NCBI RefSeq assembly: GCF_021378075.1
Contig: NZ_JAJUOS010000006.1
Coordinates: 62,001-126,000 of the forward strand
Length of the DNA: 64,000 nucleotides
Direction: 5' to 3'
Origin: Rhodobacter flavimaris
GTDB lineage: Bacteria; Pseudomonadota; Alphaproteobacteria; Rhodobacterales; Rhodobacteraceae
The notes below the pieces were generated by a model that was not told the origin of the DNA, made no database searches, and worked only from the letters and a program-made list of their open reading frames with translations. Both the position numbers and the translations under genes were made by a program. Below are positions 36,086 through 44,759 of this stretch, in pieces. Each line of letters opens with the position of its first letter. Positions within the stretch are counted from its first letter, which is position 1.

Positions 36086-37683
36086 GGCGCACGCCCCCCT
36101 GAACCGCCCCGGCCATAGGCAGGCCAGGCCAGCGCCAGCGCGAAGGCCAGAAGCGGCAGCACCGCCTGCGCCAGCCCATAGACAGCAGCCACCCGCCGAT
36201 CAGCCCCCGAGGCCAGTGCCACCGCCTCGGTCGTCAGCGTCGCCACCCGCCCCGCACCGGGCAGCAGAACCGCCAGATATTGGGCGACCGAGACGGCAAA
36301 CCCCACCGCCGCCGCAGCCGCGATGGGCCGCGCCAGCAGCGGCAGCCGCACCCGCCACAGCTGTCGCCACGGCCCCGCCCCAAGGCTTGCCGCCGCGCGC
36401 AACTGATCGGGGTCGAGCGCCCGCCACGGCCCGCCAAGCGACAGCAGCACATAGGGAAAGACGAAAAGCACCTCGGCCCAGATCACCGCCAGCGGTCCGG
36501 CGGGCAGGCCGAGCCACAGGAACCCCGTCGTCAGCCCCTGCAAGAACCCGATCTGCGGTAGCAACAAGGGCGCCACGATAATCGCCCCAAGGCGCAAGGG
36601 ACGGCCCGCGCGATGCTCGCCCTCCAGCACCGCGACCGCCAGCGTAAGCGCCAGAGACACGCTCGCCAGCCCGAGCCAGAAGCTGCGCAGCGCCACGGCA
36701 ATCCAGTCGCCCCGCGCCCAGAGGGCAAGGCTCAGCCCCTCGGGCCAGCGGTCTGGAAAACGCCAGCTCCCGGAAATGCTCCAGAGCGCCAGCACCGCAA
36801 TCGCGGTAGCAAACAGCCCGCCTTGAGCGGCCATCACAACTGACCCCGGCCAGCGACGCGCGATGCCGCGCCGCCCACGGCGCAGGGCCATAAGGCCGAA
36901 GGCCGTGCAGGCACGCTCGGCCAGCCACCAGATGCCCGCCAGCGCGGCGGTCATTGCGACCAATCCAATGGCCAGCACCGAGGCCTCGGCCTGCCGCATC
37001 TCGGGCGCGGTATAAAGGCGCAGAATCTGCACGGCGAGCGTCGGCGGGTGCGAGGGGCCAAGGATCAGTGCCATGTCCACTACCGACAGCCCATAGGCCA
37101 GCACGATGAACACCGGCAGCCTCAGGCCGGGATAAAGCTGCGGCCAGATGACCCGCGTCCAGACCCGCCCCGGCGCGTAGCCAAGGCTGCGCCCAACCGC
37201 CATCTGCCCCGTGACATCGACCTGTGAGGCCGAGGCCAGCGTCATCAGCAAGAGGAACGGCAACTCCTTCAGCACCAGCCCCAGAACGAGTGCCGCCCCA
37301 TAGGGATCGCCGGGCAGCGGCCATGCAGGCGGCACGGCCCAGCCCAAAACCTGCGCCAACGCGCGCCCGAACCAGCCCGAAGGGGCGATCAGGAACGCAA
37401 GCCCGATCGCCAGCGCCGCATGGGGCACCGCCAGCATCGGCGCCAGCCAGCGCGCGGCCCATGGCCGGCCCATGATCCACAGCCCGAACGGCACCGACAA
37501 CGCCAGCGAAAGCACCGTCGCGCCGATCCCGGTGACCAGCGTAAGCCGCAGACCGCCCCAAAGCCCCGGCTGCGCCAGAACCGCTGCCCAATCCGCACCC
37601 CATGCCGCGGCCAGCGTCAGCCCGACGCCCACCAAAACCGGCGCGCCAATCAGCATCGCGACAAGGGCGCGCAGCCAGATCAC
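36082..37683 (-). CDS. ynjC: ABC transporter permease YnjC (fused double permease)
   Basis: Membrane protein of 533 residues with about 12 helices in two permease halves, each with an EAA-type coupling loop (QMAVGRSLGYAPGRVWTRVIWPQLYPG and QLRAAASLGAGPWRQLWRVRLPLL). Fusion of both halves is shared with ThiP and YnjC. The GTG at 37683 overlaps the ynjB stop as GTGA, so I prefer it to an ATG seven codons upstream inside ynjB. The transported compound is unknown in any species to my knowledge. Confidence 0.84.
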   Translation of the reverse strand: MIWLRALVAMLIGAPVLVGVGLTLAAAWGADWAAVLAQPGLWGGLRLTLVTGIGATVLSLALSVPFGLWIMGRPWAARWLAPMLAVPHAALAIGLAFLIAPSGWFGRALAQVLGWAVPPAWPLPGDPYGAALVLGLVLKELPFLLLMTLASASQVDVTGQMAVGRSLGYAPGRVWTRVIWPQLYPGLRLPVFIVLAYGLSVVDMALILGPSHPPTLAVQILRLYTAPEMRQAEASVLAIGLVAMTAALAGIWWLAERACTAFGLMALRRGRRGIARRWPGSVVMAAQGGLFATAIAVLALWSISGSWRFPDRWPEGLSLALWARGDWIAVALRSFWLGLASVSLALTLAVAVLEGEHRAGRPLRLGAIIVAPLLLPQIGFLQGLTTGFLWLGLPAGPLAVIWAEVLFVFPYVLLSLGGPWRALDPDQLRAAASLGAGPWRQLWRVRLPLLARPIAAAAAVGFAVSVAQYLAVLLPGAGRVATLTTEAVALASGADRRVAAVYGLAQAVLPLLAFALALAWPAYGRGGSGGRAP

Positions 37684-38855
37684 GGGGTGTAGCGCTTCGC
37701 CCAATCCGCGGTCAGGCGGGTCATCCAGCTTGGATGCGGCTCGGGCAGGGTCGGGCCAAGCTGCTCCAGCGTCGGCAGAGCGGGGGCGGAGGGCAGCGCC
37801 GCGAAAGCCGCGCGGGCCGCGTCGTCCAGCTTGGACGGGTCAAGAACCGAATAGCTGCCCAGAACGTTCACATCCTGCATATGCGCCTGCGTCGCCGGGT
37901 CGAGCAGGAAATTCGCCACCACCTCGGCCCCGGCGCGATTGGCCGCGTTGAACGGGATCGCCACGAAAGAGACATTGCCGATCGTGCCGCCCTCGGGGGT
38001 GAAGACGCGCACGCTGTCGGGCAGCACCCCTTGGGCGATCAGCGCAGCGGGCGCGGCCGGATCGAAGAACATGGCGATATCAACCTCGCCATCCGCCAGA
38101 AGCTGCGCCTGCACGCTTTCATTCTCGGGGAAGGCCTGCCCGGCGCGCCACAGGTTCGGGCGCAGCGCGTCATACCAGGCCCAGAGCCGCGCGGTTTGCG
38201 CGGCATAAGCAGCATCGGTGACCGGAGCGGCCAATGCCGCGGGATCGGGCGCAAGTTCGGCCAGCGCCTGTTTCAGGAAGGTGGCCCCCATGAAATTCGC
38301 CGGGTTCGGATGCGTCAACAGCCCCGGATGCGCCGCCGCCCAGGCGGGAAAATCGGCCATGCGCGCAGGAGGCTCGACCCGCGCGGCATCATGGGCGAAG
38401 ACGAACTTGGCCAGCCGCCAGGGCGCCTCCATGCCATCAACCGGCACGGTGAAATCGGTGGCTGCGGGCGCGCCTTCGGAAAGATCAAGATACCGCGCAT
38501 TGGGCAGATCGGCCACGAAGGGGCCGTGCAGCAGCCCCGCTTCTTTCATCGCCAGAAAGTTCGGCCCGTTGATCCAGATGAGGTCCACCGCCCCGCCCGT
38601 CTCCTGACCGGCGGCTTTCTCGGCCTGCACGCGGGCAACCGCCTCGGCGGTGTCAGACAGCTTCACCTGCGTGACCTTGACGCCGAACTCGGCTTCGGTC
38701 TGTGCGCCGACCCAGGCGATGAAGTCATTGGTGCGCTGATCGCCGCCCCAGGCGTTGAAATAGACCGTCTGACCCCGTGCCTCGGCCAGGGTCGCGGACC
38801 AGTCCGCAAGCGCGGGGCTGGCCGCCAACATCAGTGCAAGCGCAAGAAATCGCAT
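37680..38855 (-). CDS. ynjB: ABC transporter substrate-binding protein YnjB
   Basis: Periplasmic binding protein of 391 residues with a signal peptide ending at ALA-DW (after residue 17). The segment VYFNAWGGDQRTNDFIAWVG and WINGPNFLAMKEAGLLHGPF are signatures of the YnjB group (COG4134), a branch related to thiamine- and spermidine-binding proteins. It lies 3 bases after the CDP-alcohol phosphatidyltransferase gene and overlaps ynjC. The ligand is unknown. Confidence 0.87.
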   Translation of the reverse strand: MRFLALALMLAASPALADWSATLAEARGQTVYFNAWGGDQRTNDFIAWVGAQTEAEFGVKVTQVKLSDTAEAVARVQAEKAAGQETGGAVDLIWINGPNFLAMKEAGLLHGPFVADLPNARYLDLSEGAPAATDFTVPVDGMEAPWRLAKFVFAHDAARVEPPARMADFPAWAAAHPGLLTHPNPANFMGATFLKQALAELAPDPAALAAPVTDAAYAAQTARLWAWYDALRPNLWRAGQAFPENESVQAQLLADGEVDIAMFFDPAAPAALIAQGVLPDSVRVFTPEGGTIGNVSFVAIPFNAANRAGAEVVANFLLDPATQAHMQDVNVLGSYSVLDPSKLDDAARAAFAALPSAPALPTLEQLGPTLPEPHPSWMTRLTADWAKRYTP

Positions 38856-38858
38856 GGA

Positions 38859-39470
38859 TCATCCTTTGTCGAAGGCCCGCCAGCCCATGGCCCAGCGGGT
38901 CAGAGTGGTCACGCCGCAGGCCGCGGCGAAGAGATAGGCCAGCGTGGGAAACGCCGCCGGCCAGAGGCAGATCAGCGCGAAGAAGGCGATGGTTTCCGCC
39001 CCCTCCGTCAGACCGCCGAGATAGTAGATGCCCTTGGCCGGGAAGGCCTCGGCCCGCATCCCTCGCTTGGCGGCGATGGTCGAGAAGGCCAGAAAGCTCG
39101 ACCCCGTGCCGACGAAAGCGGCGATCAGGACGGCGGCTGGCAGCGCGTTTGCCGTGGGGTCAGCAAGCGCAAAGCCCAGCGGCACCAACGCGTAAAAGAC
39201 GAAATCGAGCGCGATGTCGAGGAACGCCCCCCGGTCCGTCGCGCCCCTCAGCCGCGCAATGGCGCCATCGAGCCCGTCCGCGAGCCGGTTAAGCAAGATC
39301 AGCGCCAGCGCCACGCCAAAAGCCTGCATCGCCAGCGCCAGAACTGCCGCCAGCCCAAGGCCAAAGCCCGCCAGTGTCACCTGATCGGCGCGCACACCCG
39401 CTGCGGCCAGCACACGTGCGGGGGGCTCCATCATCCGGCGTTGCGCCGGGACGAGTAGCGCGTCGATCAT
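38859..39470 (-). CDS. CDP-alcohol phosphatidyltransferase family protein (YnjF-like)
   Basis: Integral membrane enzyme of 203 residues. The catalytic motif DxxDGxxAR...GxxxDxxxD is complete: Asp65, Asp68, Gly69, Arg73, Gly81, Asp85, Asp89. Members transfer a phosphatidyl group from CDP-diacylglycerol to an alcohol. In E. coli ynjF follows ynjBCDE, so the association with ynjBCD is conserved over a long distance, though the order differs here. The ATG at 39470 overlaps the stop of the upstream gene (ATGA). Acceptor alcohol unknown. Confidence 0.88.
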   Translation of the reverse strand: MIDALLVPAQRRMMEPPARVLAAAGVRADQVTLAGFGLGLAAVLALAMQAFGVALALILLNRLADGLDGAIARLRGATDRGAFLDIALDFVFYALVPLGFALADPTANALPAAVLIAAFVGTGSSFLAFSTIAAKRGMRAEAFPAKGIYYLGGLTEGAETIAFFALICLWPAAFPTLAYLFAAACGVTTLTRWAMGWRAFDKG

Positions 39471-41563
39471 CCGCGCCTCCATGCGTTGAACCGCGCGGCA
39501 AGCGCCAGCAGGCGCGGGTTGACGCGCGCCTGCCGCCAGCGTCCGGCGGCGTTCTTCGCGGCCTCGGACCACGAGGGGTAGATATGTGGGGTCGAGAGGA
39601 TCTTGCCAAAGCCCAACCCGTGGCGCATCGCCAAGGTGAATTCCGCAAGGATCTCGGCAGCATGGGGGCCAACGACGGTCGCGCCCAGAATTCGGTCGCT
39701 CCCCTTCGCCGTCAGCACCTGCACGAATCCGGTAGCGGTGCCCTCGGTCACGGCCCGGTCGAGATCGGCCAGCGGATAGCGGGTAAGGTCATGGGCCAGC
39801 CCCTGCGCCTGTGCCTCAGCGACGCTCAGACCGACTCGGGCGATCTCGGGCGTGCTGAAGACCGCATGAGGGATCGGCGCCTCGGCCCGGAATCGCCAGA
39901 ACGGCGCGGCCAGCGCATTCGCCGCCGCGATCCAGCCCTGATGGCCCGCTGCATTCGTCAGTTGCAACGGCCCCGCCGCATCGCCCGCTGCATAAACTCC
40001 GGGGCAGAGCGTTTGCAGATAGTCATCGGTCTCGATCACTTGGCCAGTGGCGATGCCCAGATCCTCAAGCCCCAGCCCCTCGGTCCGCGCACGACGCCCC
40101 GTTGCGAGCAAGAGCGTGCCGAAGGGCACCTCGGTGCCGTCCTCCAGAACCGCCACGTTCAGTGCAAAGCGCGTCACGCGCCCCTCGATCAGCCGCACAC
40201 CGTCCGCCTCGAGGCCCGCGCGTACAAGGGCCGCGGCCTCAGGTTCCTCGCGCGCAAGAATCGTGCCCGACTCGACCAGTGTGACCCCAGCACCAAGCCG
40301 CGCCAGCGCCTGCGCCAACTCGCACCCCATCGCCCCTCCGCCGAGGATCAAGAGATCGCGGGGCGGCGCATCTAGCTGCGCCAGATGCTCCCACAGCGTT
40401 TCCGAGGTCAGCGGTGCGACAGTTTCGATACCGGGAATTGGCGGGATGATCGGTGCGGCGCCGGTGGCCAGAACGATGGCACGGGCACTCAGCCGCTGGC
40501 CGCCCACCTCGACCGTCCAGGGATCGACAAGGCGCGCGCGGCCCCGCAGCACCTCGACGCCCAAGCTGCGATAGCGCTCCTCGGAATCGTTGGGTTCGAT
40601 GGCGGTGATGGCGCGGCGCACATGGGCCATGACGGCCGGAAAATAGACCTGCGCCTGACCGGCGACACCCAGCCCCGCGTTGCCGCGCGCCGCCACCGCC
40701 GCGCGGGCGGCCGAGATCAGCGCCTTCGAGGGCACGCAACCGTAATTCAGGCAATCGCCCCCCATCGGTCCCTCGGCGATCAGCGTGACCCGCGCCCTGG
40801 CTGCCGCCGCGACATAGGCCGCGACCAGCCCTGCGGCACCGCCACCTATCACGATCAGATTGCGATCGAACTTGGCGGGCCGGGGCCAGCGCGCGGCCCG
40901 CCTGCGCGCCTCGATCAGCCGCAGCGCCAGCCGCATCAGCCACGGAAGCACCCCGAGCAGCACGAAGGCCCCGATCAAGCCGGGGCAGAGCACGTCCGAG
41001 AGGCTCTCGATCCGGCCAAGCTGGGTACCTGCGAAGATGAAGGCCGCCGTGCCGGGCAACATCCCCAACTGGCTGACGCCGTAGAACGTGGCCGCGCGCA
41101 TCGGTGTCAGACCAAAGGCAAGGTTCACGGCGAAGAACGGCACCACGGGGATCAGCCGTAGCGAAAACAGGTAAAACGCTCCGTCACGCGCCAGCCCCTT
41201 GTCGATCCGGGCCGCGCGCGGGCCAAGGCGGGCACGCACCCAATCCCGCGCCAGATAACGCGCCGCCAGAAAGGCCAGCGTGGCCCCGATGCTTGAGGCG
41301 AAGGACACCAGCGCCAGCGCCCCCCAGAAGCCGAAAAGCGCCCCGGCCAGCAAGGTCATCCAGACCGCGAAGGGCAGCGAGGCCGCCACCACCGCGACAT
41401 AGACCCCGAAGAACACCGCGGGCAGCACGCCGGGATGGGCCGCGCGCCAGACCTCTAGCCGCGCCAGCAGATCGCGCAGCGCGCCCAGATCGGGCTCGGC
41501 CGCCCAGATCAGCCCGGCAAGGCCAAGGGCGATCAGAACGATGAACAGGATCGGTTTGCGCAA
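39467..41563 (-). CDS. TVP38/TMEM64 membrane domain fused to a MerA/Lpd-type pyridine nucleotide-disulfide oxidoreductase
   Basis: Fusion protein of 698 residues. Residues 1-215 hold about six hydrophobic segments with the TVP38/DedA-like core (GALFGFWGALALVSFASSIG and FYLFSLRLIPVVPFFAVNL). Residues 235-698 form a flavoprotein disulfide reductase: FAD site VIGGGAAGLVAA, redox pair Cys271/Cys276 in GGDCLNYGCVPSK, second nucleotide site LILGGGAMGCELAQA, and FAD end CPGVYAAGDAAG. The catalytic His of lipoamide dehydrogenase is replaced by Tyr662 (HIYPSWSE), as in mercuric reductase. The start is the TTG at 41563, with AAGGGA upstream; no ATG is available. Such fusions occur in other proteobacteria. 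The physiological substrate is unknown. Confidence 0.88.
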   Translation of the reverse strand: MRKPILFIVLIALGLAGLIWAAEPDLGALRDLLARLEVWRAAHPGVLPAVFFGVYVAVVAASLPFAVWMTLLAGALFGFWGALALVSFASSIGATLAFLAARYLARDWVRARLGPRAARIDKGLARDGAFYLFSLRLIPVVPFFAVNLAFGLTPMRAATFYGVSQLGMLPGTAAFIFAGTQLGRIESLSDVLCPGLIGAFVLLGVLPWLMRLALRLIEARRRAARWPRPAKFDRNLIVIGGGAAGLVAAYVAAAARARVTLIAEGPMGGDCLNYGCVPSKALISAARAAVAARGNAGLGVAGQAQVYFPAVMAHVRRAITAIEPNDSEERYRSLGVEVLRGRARLVDPWTVEVGGQRLSARAIVLATGAAPIIPPIPGIETVAPLTSETLWEHLAQLDAPPRDLLILGGGAMGCELAQALARLGAGVTLVESGTILAREEPEAAALVRAGLEADGVRLIEGRVTRFALNVAVLEDGTEVPFGTLLLATGRRARTEGLGLEDLGIATGQVIETDDYLQTLCPGVYAAGDAAGPLQLTNAAGHQGWIAAANALAAPFWRFRAEAPIPHAVFSTPEIARVGLSVAEAQAQGLAHDLTRYPLADLDRAVTEGTATGFVQVLTAKGSDRILGATVVGPHAAEILAEFTLAMRHGLGFGKILSTPHIYPSWSEAAKNAAGRWRQARVNPRLLALAARFNAWRRG

Positions 41564-41690
41564 GCGGTTTCCCTTCGGTGGATTGCCCCAGACATATCGG
41601 GCGACTAGACTCAAAGTCCATCTTGCATTCCCCGCCCGTCTGTCCAATTCGTCTATGTGGACACAGGCGTTACACGTCGAGAGGCAGACG

Positions 41691-42521
41691 ATGTATTTTC
41701 TGGGCATGGATGGCGGAGGCACCGGCTGCCGCGCCATTCTGAGCGATAGTGACGGCCAGATCCTGGGCGAGGGCCGCGCGGGTCCGGCCAACATGGCTTC
41801 GGACTTCGAGGGCGCGCGCGGCAATATCATGCGCGCGGCCGAGCAGGCACTGGCCGGGCGCGATCCGGGCCGGGTGCGCGCCGTGCTGGGGCTGGCGGGG
41901 TCGAATTTCTCGGGCATGGGCGCCCGGATGGAGGCCGCGCTGCCGTTTCGCGCGCGGGTGGTGCAGGACGTCACCACCTCGGTGCGCGGCGCGCTTGGGC
42001 AGGCCGACGGGATCGTTGCGGCGATCGGCACGGGGTCGGTCTGCGCGCGCCAGTTGGGCGGGCAGATCCGGACCATCGGCGGCTGGGGCCTGCGCTTGGG
42101 CGACGAGGCTTCGGGCGCCTGGATCGGGCGCGCGCTTTTGATGCGCGCCACGCGGATGCTCGACGGCTACATCCCGCCCACCCCGCTTCTCGCGCAGACC
42201 GCGGGTGAGTTGGGCGGCGCCCCAGGTATCGTGACCTTCAGCCTGCGCGCGACGCCGGCCGAATATGCCGCCCTCGCCCCGCGCGTGCTGGCGGCCGAGG
42301 CCACGGACGCGGCGGCGGCCCATGTGCTCGACGCCGCACGGGCCGAGATCCGCGCGGCCATCCTGATCCTGCAACCGCGCGAGGCGCCGCTGCCGGTTAC
42401 CTGGATCGGCGGCCTCGGCCCGGCGCTGGCGCTTGCGGACTGGCCGATGCAATCGCCCCTTGGCACATCCCTCGACGGCGCGCTACTGATGGCCCGCGAG
42501 GAGAGCACATGGCAGACCTGA
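41691..42521 (+). CDS. BadF/BadG-family ATPase, probable glucosamine or N-acetylglucosamine kinase
   Basis: Sugar-kinase-like protein of 276 residues in the ASKHA superfamily. The phosphate-1 loop is FLGMDGGGTGCRAIL, the phosphate-2 region IVAAIGTGSVCAR, and GLRLGDEASGAWIGR is typical of bacterial N-acetylglucosamine kinases. The ATG at 41691 has GAGAGG 8 bases upstream. It overlaps nagA by 13 bases, so the pair likely phosphorylates amino sugar and then deacetylates GlcNAc-6-P. The exact substrate is inferred from that neighbour. Confidence 0.85.
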   Translation: MYFLGMDGGGTGCRAILSDSDGQILGEGRAGPANMASDFEGARGNIMRAAEQALAGRDPGRVRAVLGLAGSNFSGMGARMEAALPFRARVVQDVTTSVRGALGQADGIVAAIGTGSVCARQLGGQIRTIGGWGLRLGDEASGAWIGRALLMRATRMLDGYIPPTPLLAQTAGELGGAPGIVTFSLRATPAEYAALAPRVLAAEATDAAAAHVLDAARAEIRAAILILQPREAPLPVTWIGGLGPALALADWPMQSPLGTSLDGALLMAREESTWQT

Positions 42522-43657
42522 TCCTGACCGGCGCAAAGTTTTTCGACGGCGAGAGCTGGCACGAAGATCATGCGCTGGTGCTGCGTCAGGGGCAGATCGC
42601 CGCCATCGTGCCGCAAGAGGCGGCGCCGGATGGCCCGCGAGAGCAAATCCACGGCACATTGGCCCCCGGCCTGATCGACCTGCAAGTGAACGGCGGCGGC
42701 GGGATCATGCTGGACGGCGCCGCCAGCGTGCAAAGCATCGCCGCGATCTGCGCGGCCCATGCGCGGCTTGGTGCGACCGGCATTCTGCCTACGCTGATCA
42801 CCGACAGTGCCGCCGCGACGCAGACGGTGCTAGCCGCCGCCATCGCCGCCGTTCCGCGCGTGCCGGGCTTTCTGGGCCTGCATCTCGAAGGCCCGCACCT
42901 TGATCCGCGCCGCCCCGGCTGCCACCCGCGCCAGCATATCCGACCGATGACGGAAGAGGACATCGAGGTGCTGCTTGAAGCCGTGACCGGCCTGCCCGCG
43001 CTGATGATTACACTGGCCCCTGCCGCCGTGACGCCGGAACAGATCGCACGGCTGGTGGGCAACGGCATCATCGTCAGCCTCGGCCACAGCGACTGCACGT
43101 ATGACGAGGCCCGCGCCGCGATCGATGCCGGTGCCCGTGTCGTCACACATCTGTTCAACGCCATGTCGCAGCTTGGCTCGCGCGAGCCGGGCCTTGTCGG
43201 CGCGGCGCTCGATCTGCCGGTGGATGTGGGGCTGATCGCCGATGGCATCCATGTTCACCCGGCCGCGATCCGCATGGCTCTGGCGGCCAAGCGTCAGGGT
43301 CGCCTGTTCCTTGTGTCGGACGCGATGGCCGCCGCAGGCACGGACCTGACCGAGTTCGAGCTTGCCGGCCAGCGCATCCTGCGCCGCGACGGCGCGCTGC
43401 GGCTGGAGAGCGGCACGCTCGCCGGGGCCGATCTCAGCCTGCCGCAGGCGATCCGCACGCTGATCACTCAGGCCGGGGTGCCCGCCGGGCAAGCCATTGC
43501 GATGGCCAGCGCCATCCCCGCCTCGGTTATCGGCGCGCGCGCCGGGCGCATCGCGCCGGGCCTGCCCGCCGATCTGGTGCTCTTCGATGATGACTGGAAC
43601 CTGACCCGCGTCTGGCGCGCGGGCGCGGCGCTTCAGGCGAACTCTTCGACCGCGTAG
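42509..43657 (+). CDS. nagA: N-acetylglucosamine-6-phosphate deacetylase
   Basis: Metal-dependent amidohydrolase of 382 residues that makes glucosamine-6-phosphate and acetate. Motifs: PGLIDLQVNGGGG near the first strand, GLHLEGPHLDP with the metal-binding Glu, LGHSDCTYDEA and THLFNAMSQLGSREPG with metal and substrate His residues, and LVSDAMAAAG with the catalytic Asp. Cotranscribed with the kinase upstream. No nagB is in the window. Its last 25 bases overlap the end of serB on the other strand. Confidence 0.94.
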   Translation: MADLILTGAKFFDGESWHEDHALVLRQGQIAAIVPQEAAPDGPREQIHGTLAPGLIDLQVNGGGGIMLDGAASVQSIAAICAAHARLGATGILPTLITDSAAATQTVLAAAIAAVPRVPGFLGLHLEGPHLDPRRPGCHPRQHIRPMTEEDIEVLLEAVTGLPALMITLAPAAVTPEQIARLVGNGIIVSLGHSDCTYDEARAAIDAGARVVTHLFNAMSQLGSREPGLVGAALDLPVDVGLIADGIHVHPAAIRMALAAKRQGRLFLVSDAMAAAGTDLTEFELAGQRILRRDGALRLESGTLAGADLSLPQAIRTLITQAGVPAGQAIAMASAIPASVIGARAGRIAPGLPADLVLFDDDWNLTRVWRAGAALQANSSTA

Positions 43658-44505
43658 CCCTGAATGTAGAGCAGCGCCGACAGGTCGCCGTGGTTGATGC
43701 GGATATCGCATTGCGCCGCGACCGAGGGCTTAGCGTGCAGCGCAACGCCCGCGCCCGCAAGGTTCAGCATCCCAAGGTCATTCGCCCCGTCGCCCACCGC
43801 CATGACCGCGTCATGGGCAAGCCCCAGCCGCTCCGAGATTTCGATCAGCGCCTGCACCTTGGCCTCGCGGCCCAGGATCGGGCGCGAGGGCACGCCGGTC
43901 AGCTTGCCATCCTCGATCATCAGGATATTTGCGCGGTTCTCGTCAAACCCAAGCGTCTCGGCGACAAAGCCGGTGAAGGCGGTGAACCCGCCCGACACGA
44001 GCGCGCAATAGGCGCCATTGGCTTTCATGGTGCGCAGCAGGTCATGACCGCCCGGCATGAAGGTAATGCGCTCTTCGATCACTTGCGTGATGACGCTTTC
44101 AGGCAGGCCGCGCAAAAGGCCCACACGCTCGGTCAGCGCGCCTTCGAAATCCAGCTCTCCGTTCATCGCGCGGGCGGTGATTTCCTTCACCCGCTCACCC
44201 ACGCCTGCCACATCGGCCAGCTCGTCGATGCATTCCTGCTGGATCATCGTGCTGTCCATATCGGCCAGCAGCATCTGCTTGCGCCGCCCCGCCTCGGGCT
44301 GCACCACCAGATCGAGGCCAAGCGCCTGCATTCCTTCCCACACGGCCCAGCGGTTGGCCGGGATCGCCTCGATCGGGAATTCGGCGGCAACGCCGGGGTT
44401 GAGCCAGCGCACATCGCCCCCCGCCCAGGCGTCGCGCAGCGATTCGACGGCGACGCGCTCGAGATTGGCGGATTTCGGGTCGGCAAGCAGGGTGACGATA
44501 TACAT
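43633..44505 (-). CDS. serB: Phosphoserine phosphatase
   Basis: HAD-family phosphatase of 290 residues that catalyses the last step of serine synthesis. The nucleophile Asp82 and acid Asp84 lie in [23 protein letters not shown] is motif [12 protein letters not shown] is motif IV. The first 70 residues form the ACT-like N-terminal domain of long SerB proteins. The ATG at 44505 (MYIVTLL) fits this domain. Divergent from serC, so all three serine genes are grouped. Confidence 0.94.
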   Translation of the reverse strand: MYIVTLLADPKSANLERVAVESLRDAWAGGDVRWLNPGVAAEFPIEAIPANRWAVWEGMQALGLDLVVQPEAGRRKQMLLADMDSTMIQQECIDELADVAGVGERVKEITARAMNGELDFEGALTERVGLLRGLPESVITQVIEERITFMPGGHDLLRTMKANGAYCALVSGGFTAFTGFVAETLGFDENRANILMIEDGKLTGVPSRPILGREAKVQALIEISERLGLAHDAVMAVGDGANDLGMLNLAGAGVALHAKPSVAAQCDIRINHGDLSALLYIQGYAVEEFA

Positions 44506-44716
44506 GGGCAAGGTCCGCAAGGTTATCCGGTCGGGCGCCAAAGCGCTGTTCGCCGCGCCTTAGCGCAAAACACGGCGCGGTGCAAAGGTGGCGCGGCCCG
44601 AGGGGCGAAGTTTCCGATAGTGAACACCGATGTCGCTTTCGTGTGCAGATGCGGCGTATTGGACCAATTTTCCTCTTGTGCGGAATCGCGGCGCCCCGTA
44701 TTTGCGGCGGCGGGAC

Positions 44717-44750
44717 ACCTCTTCCCAACGAGAGGCGTTTATCTGGAAGG
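44717..44750 (+). promoter_or_regulatory. Possible serC leader RNA: alternative hairpins at the ribosome binding site
   Basis: CCTCT (44718-44722) can pair with AGAGG (44731-44735). Alternatively CTTCC (44721-44725) can pair with GGAAG (44745-44749), which contains the Shine-Dalgarno sequence of serC. The two pairings exclude each other, as in a translational switch. A conserved serC leader motif is known in alphaproteobacteria (recalled from published comparative RNA searches), but I cannot align this one to it. The rest of the 254-base gap holds the divergent serB and serC promoters, not identified. Confidence 0.4.
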
Positions 44751-44759
44751 ATACCATTG

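Noticed and set aside
35432..38855. Thiamine transporter thiBPQ
   Set aside because: The fused permease resembles ThiP, but the binding protein carries YnjB-type motifs and the adjoining CDP-alcohol phosphatidyltransferase matches the ynj neighbourhood.
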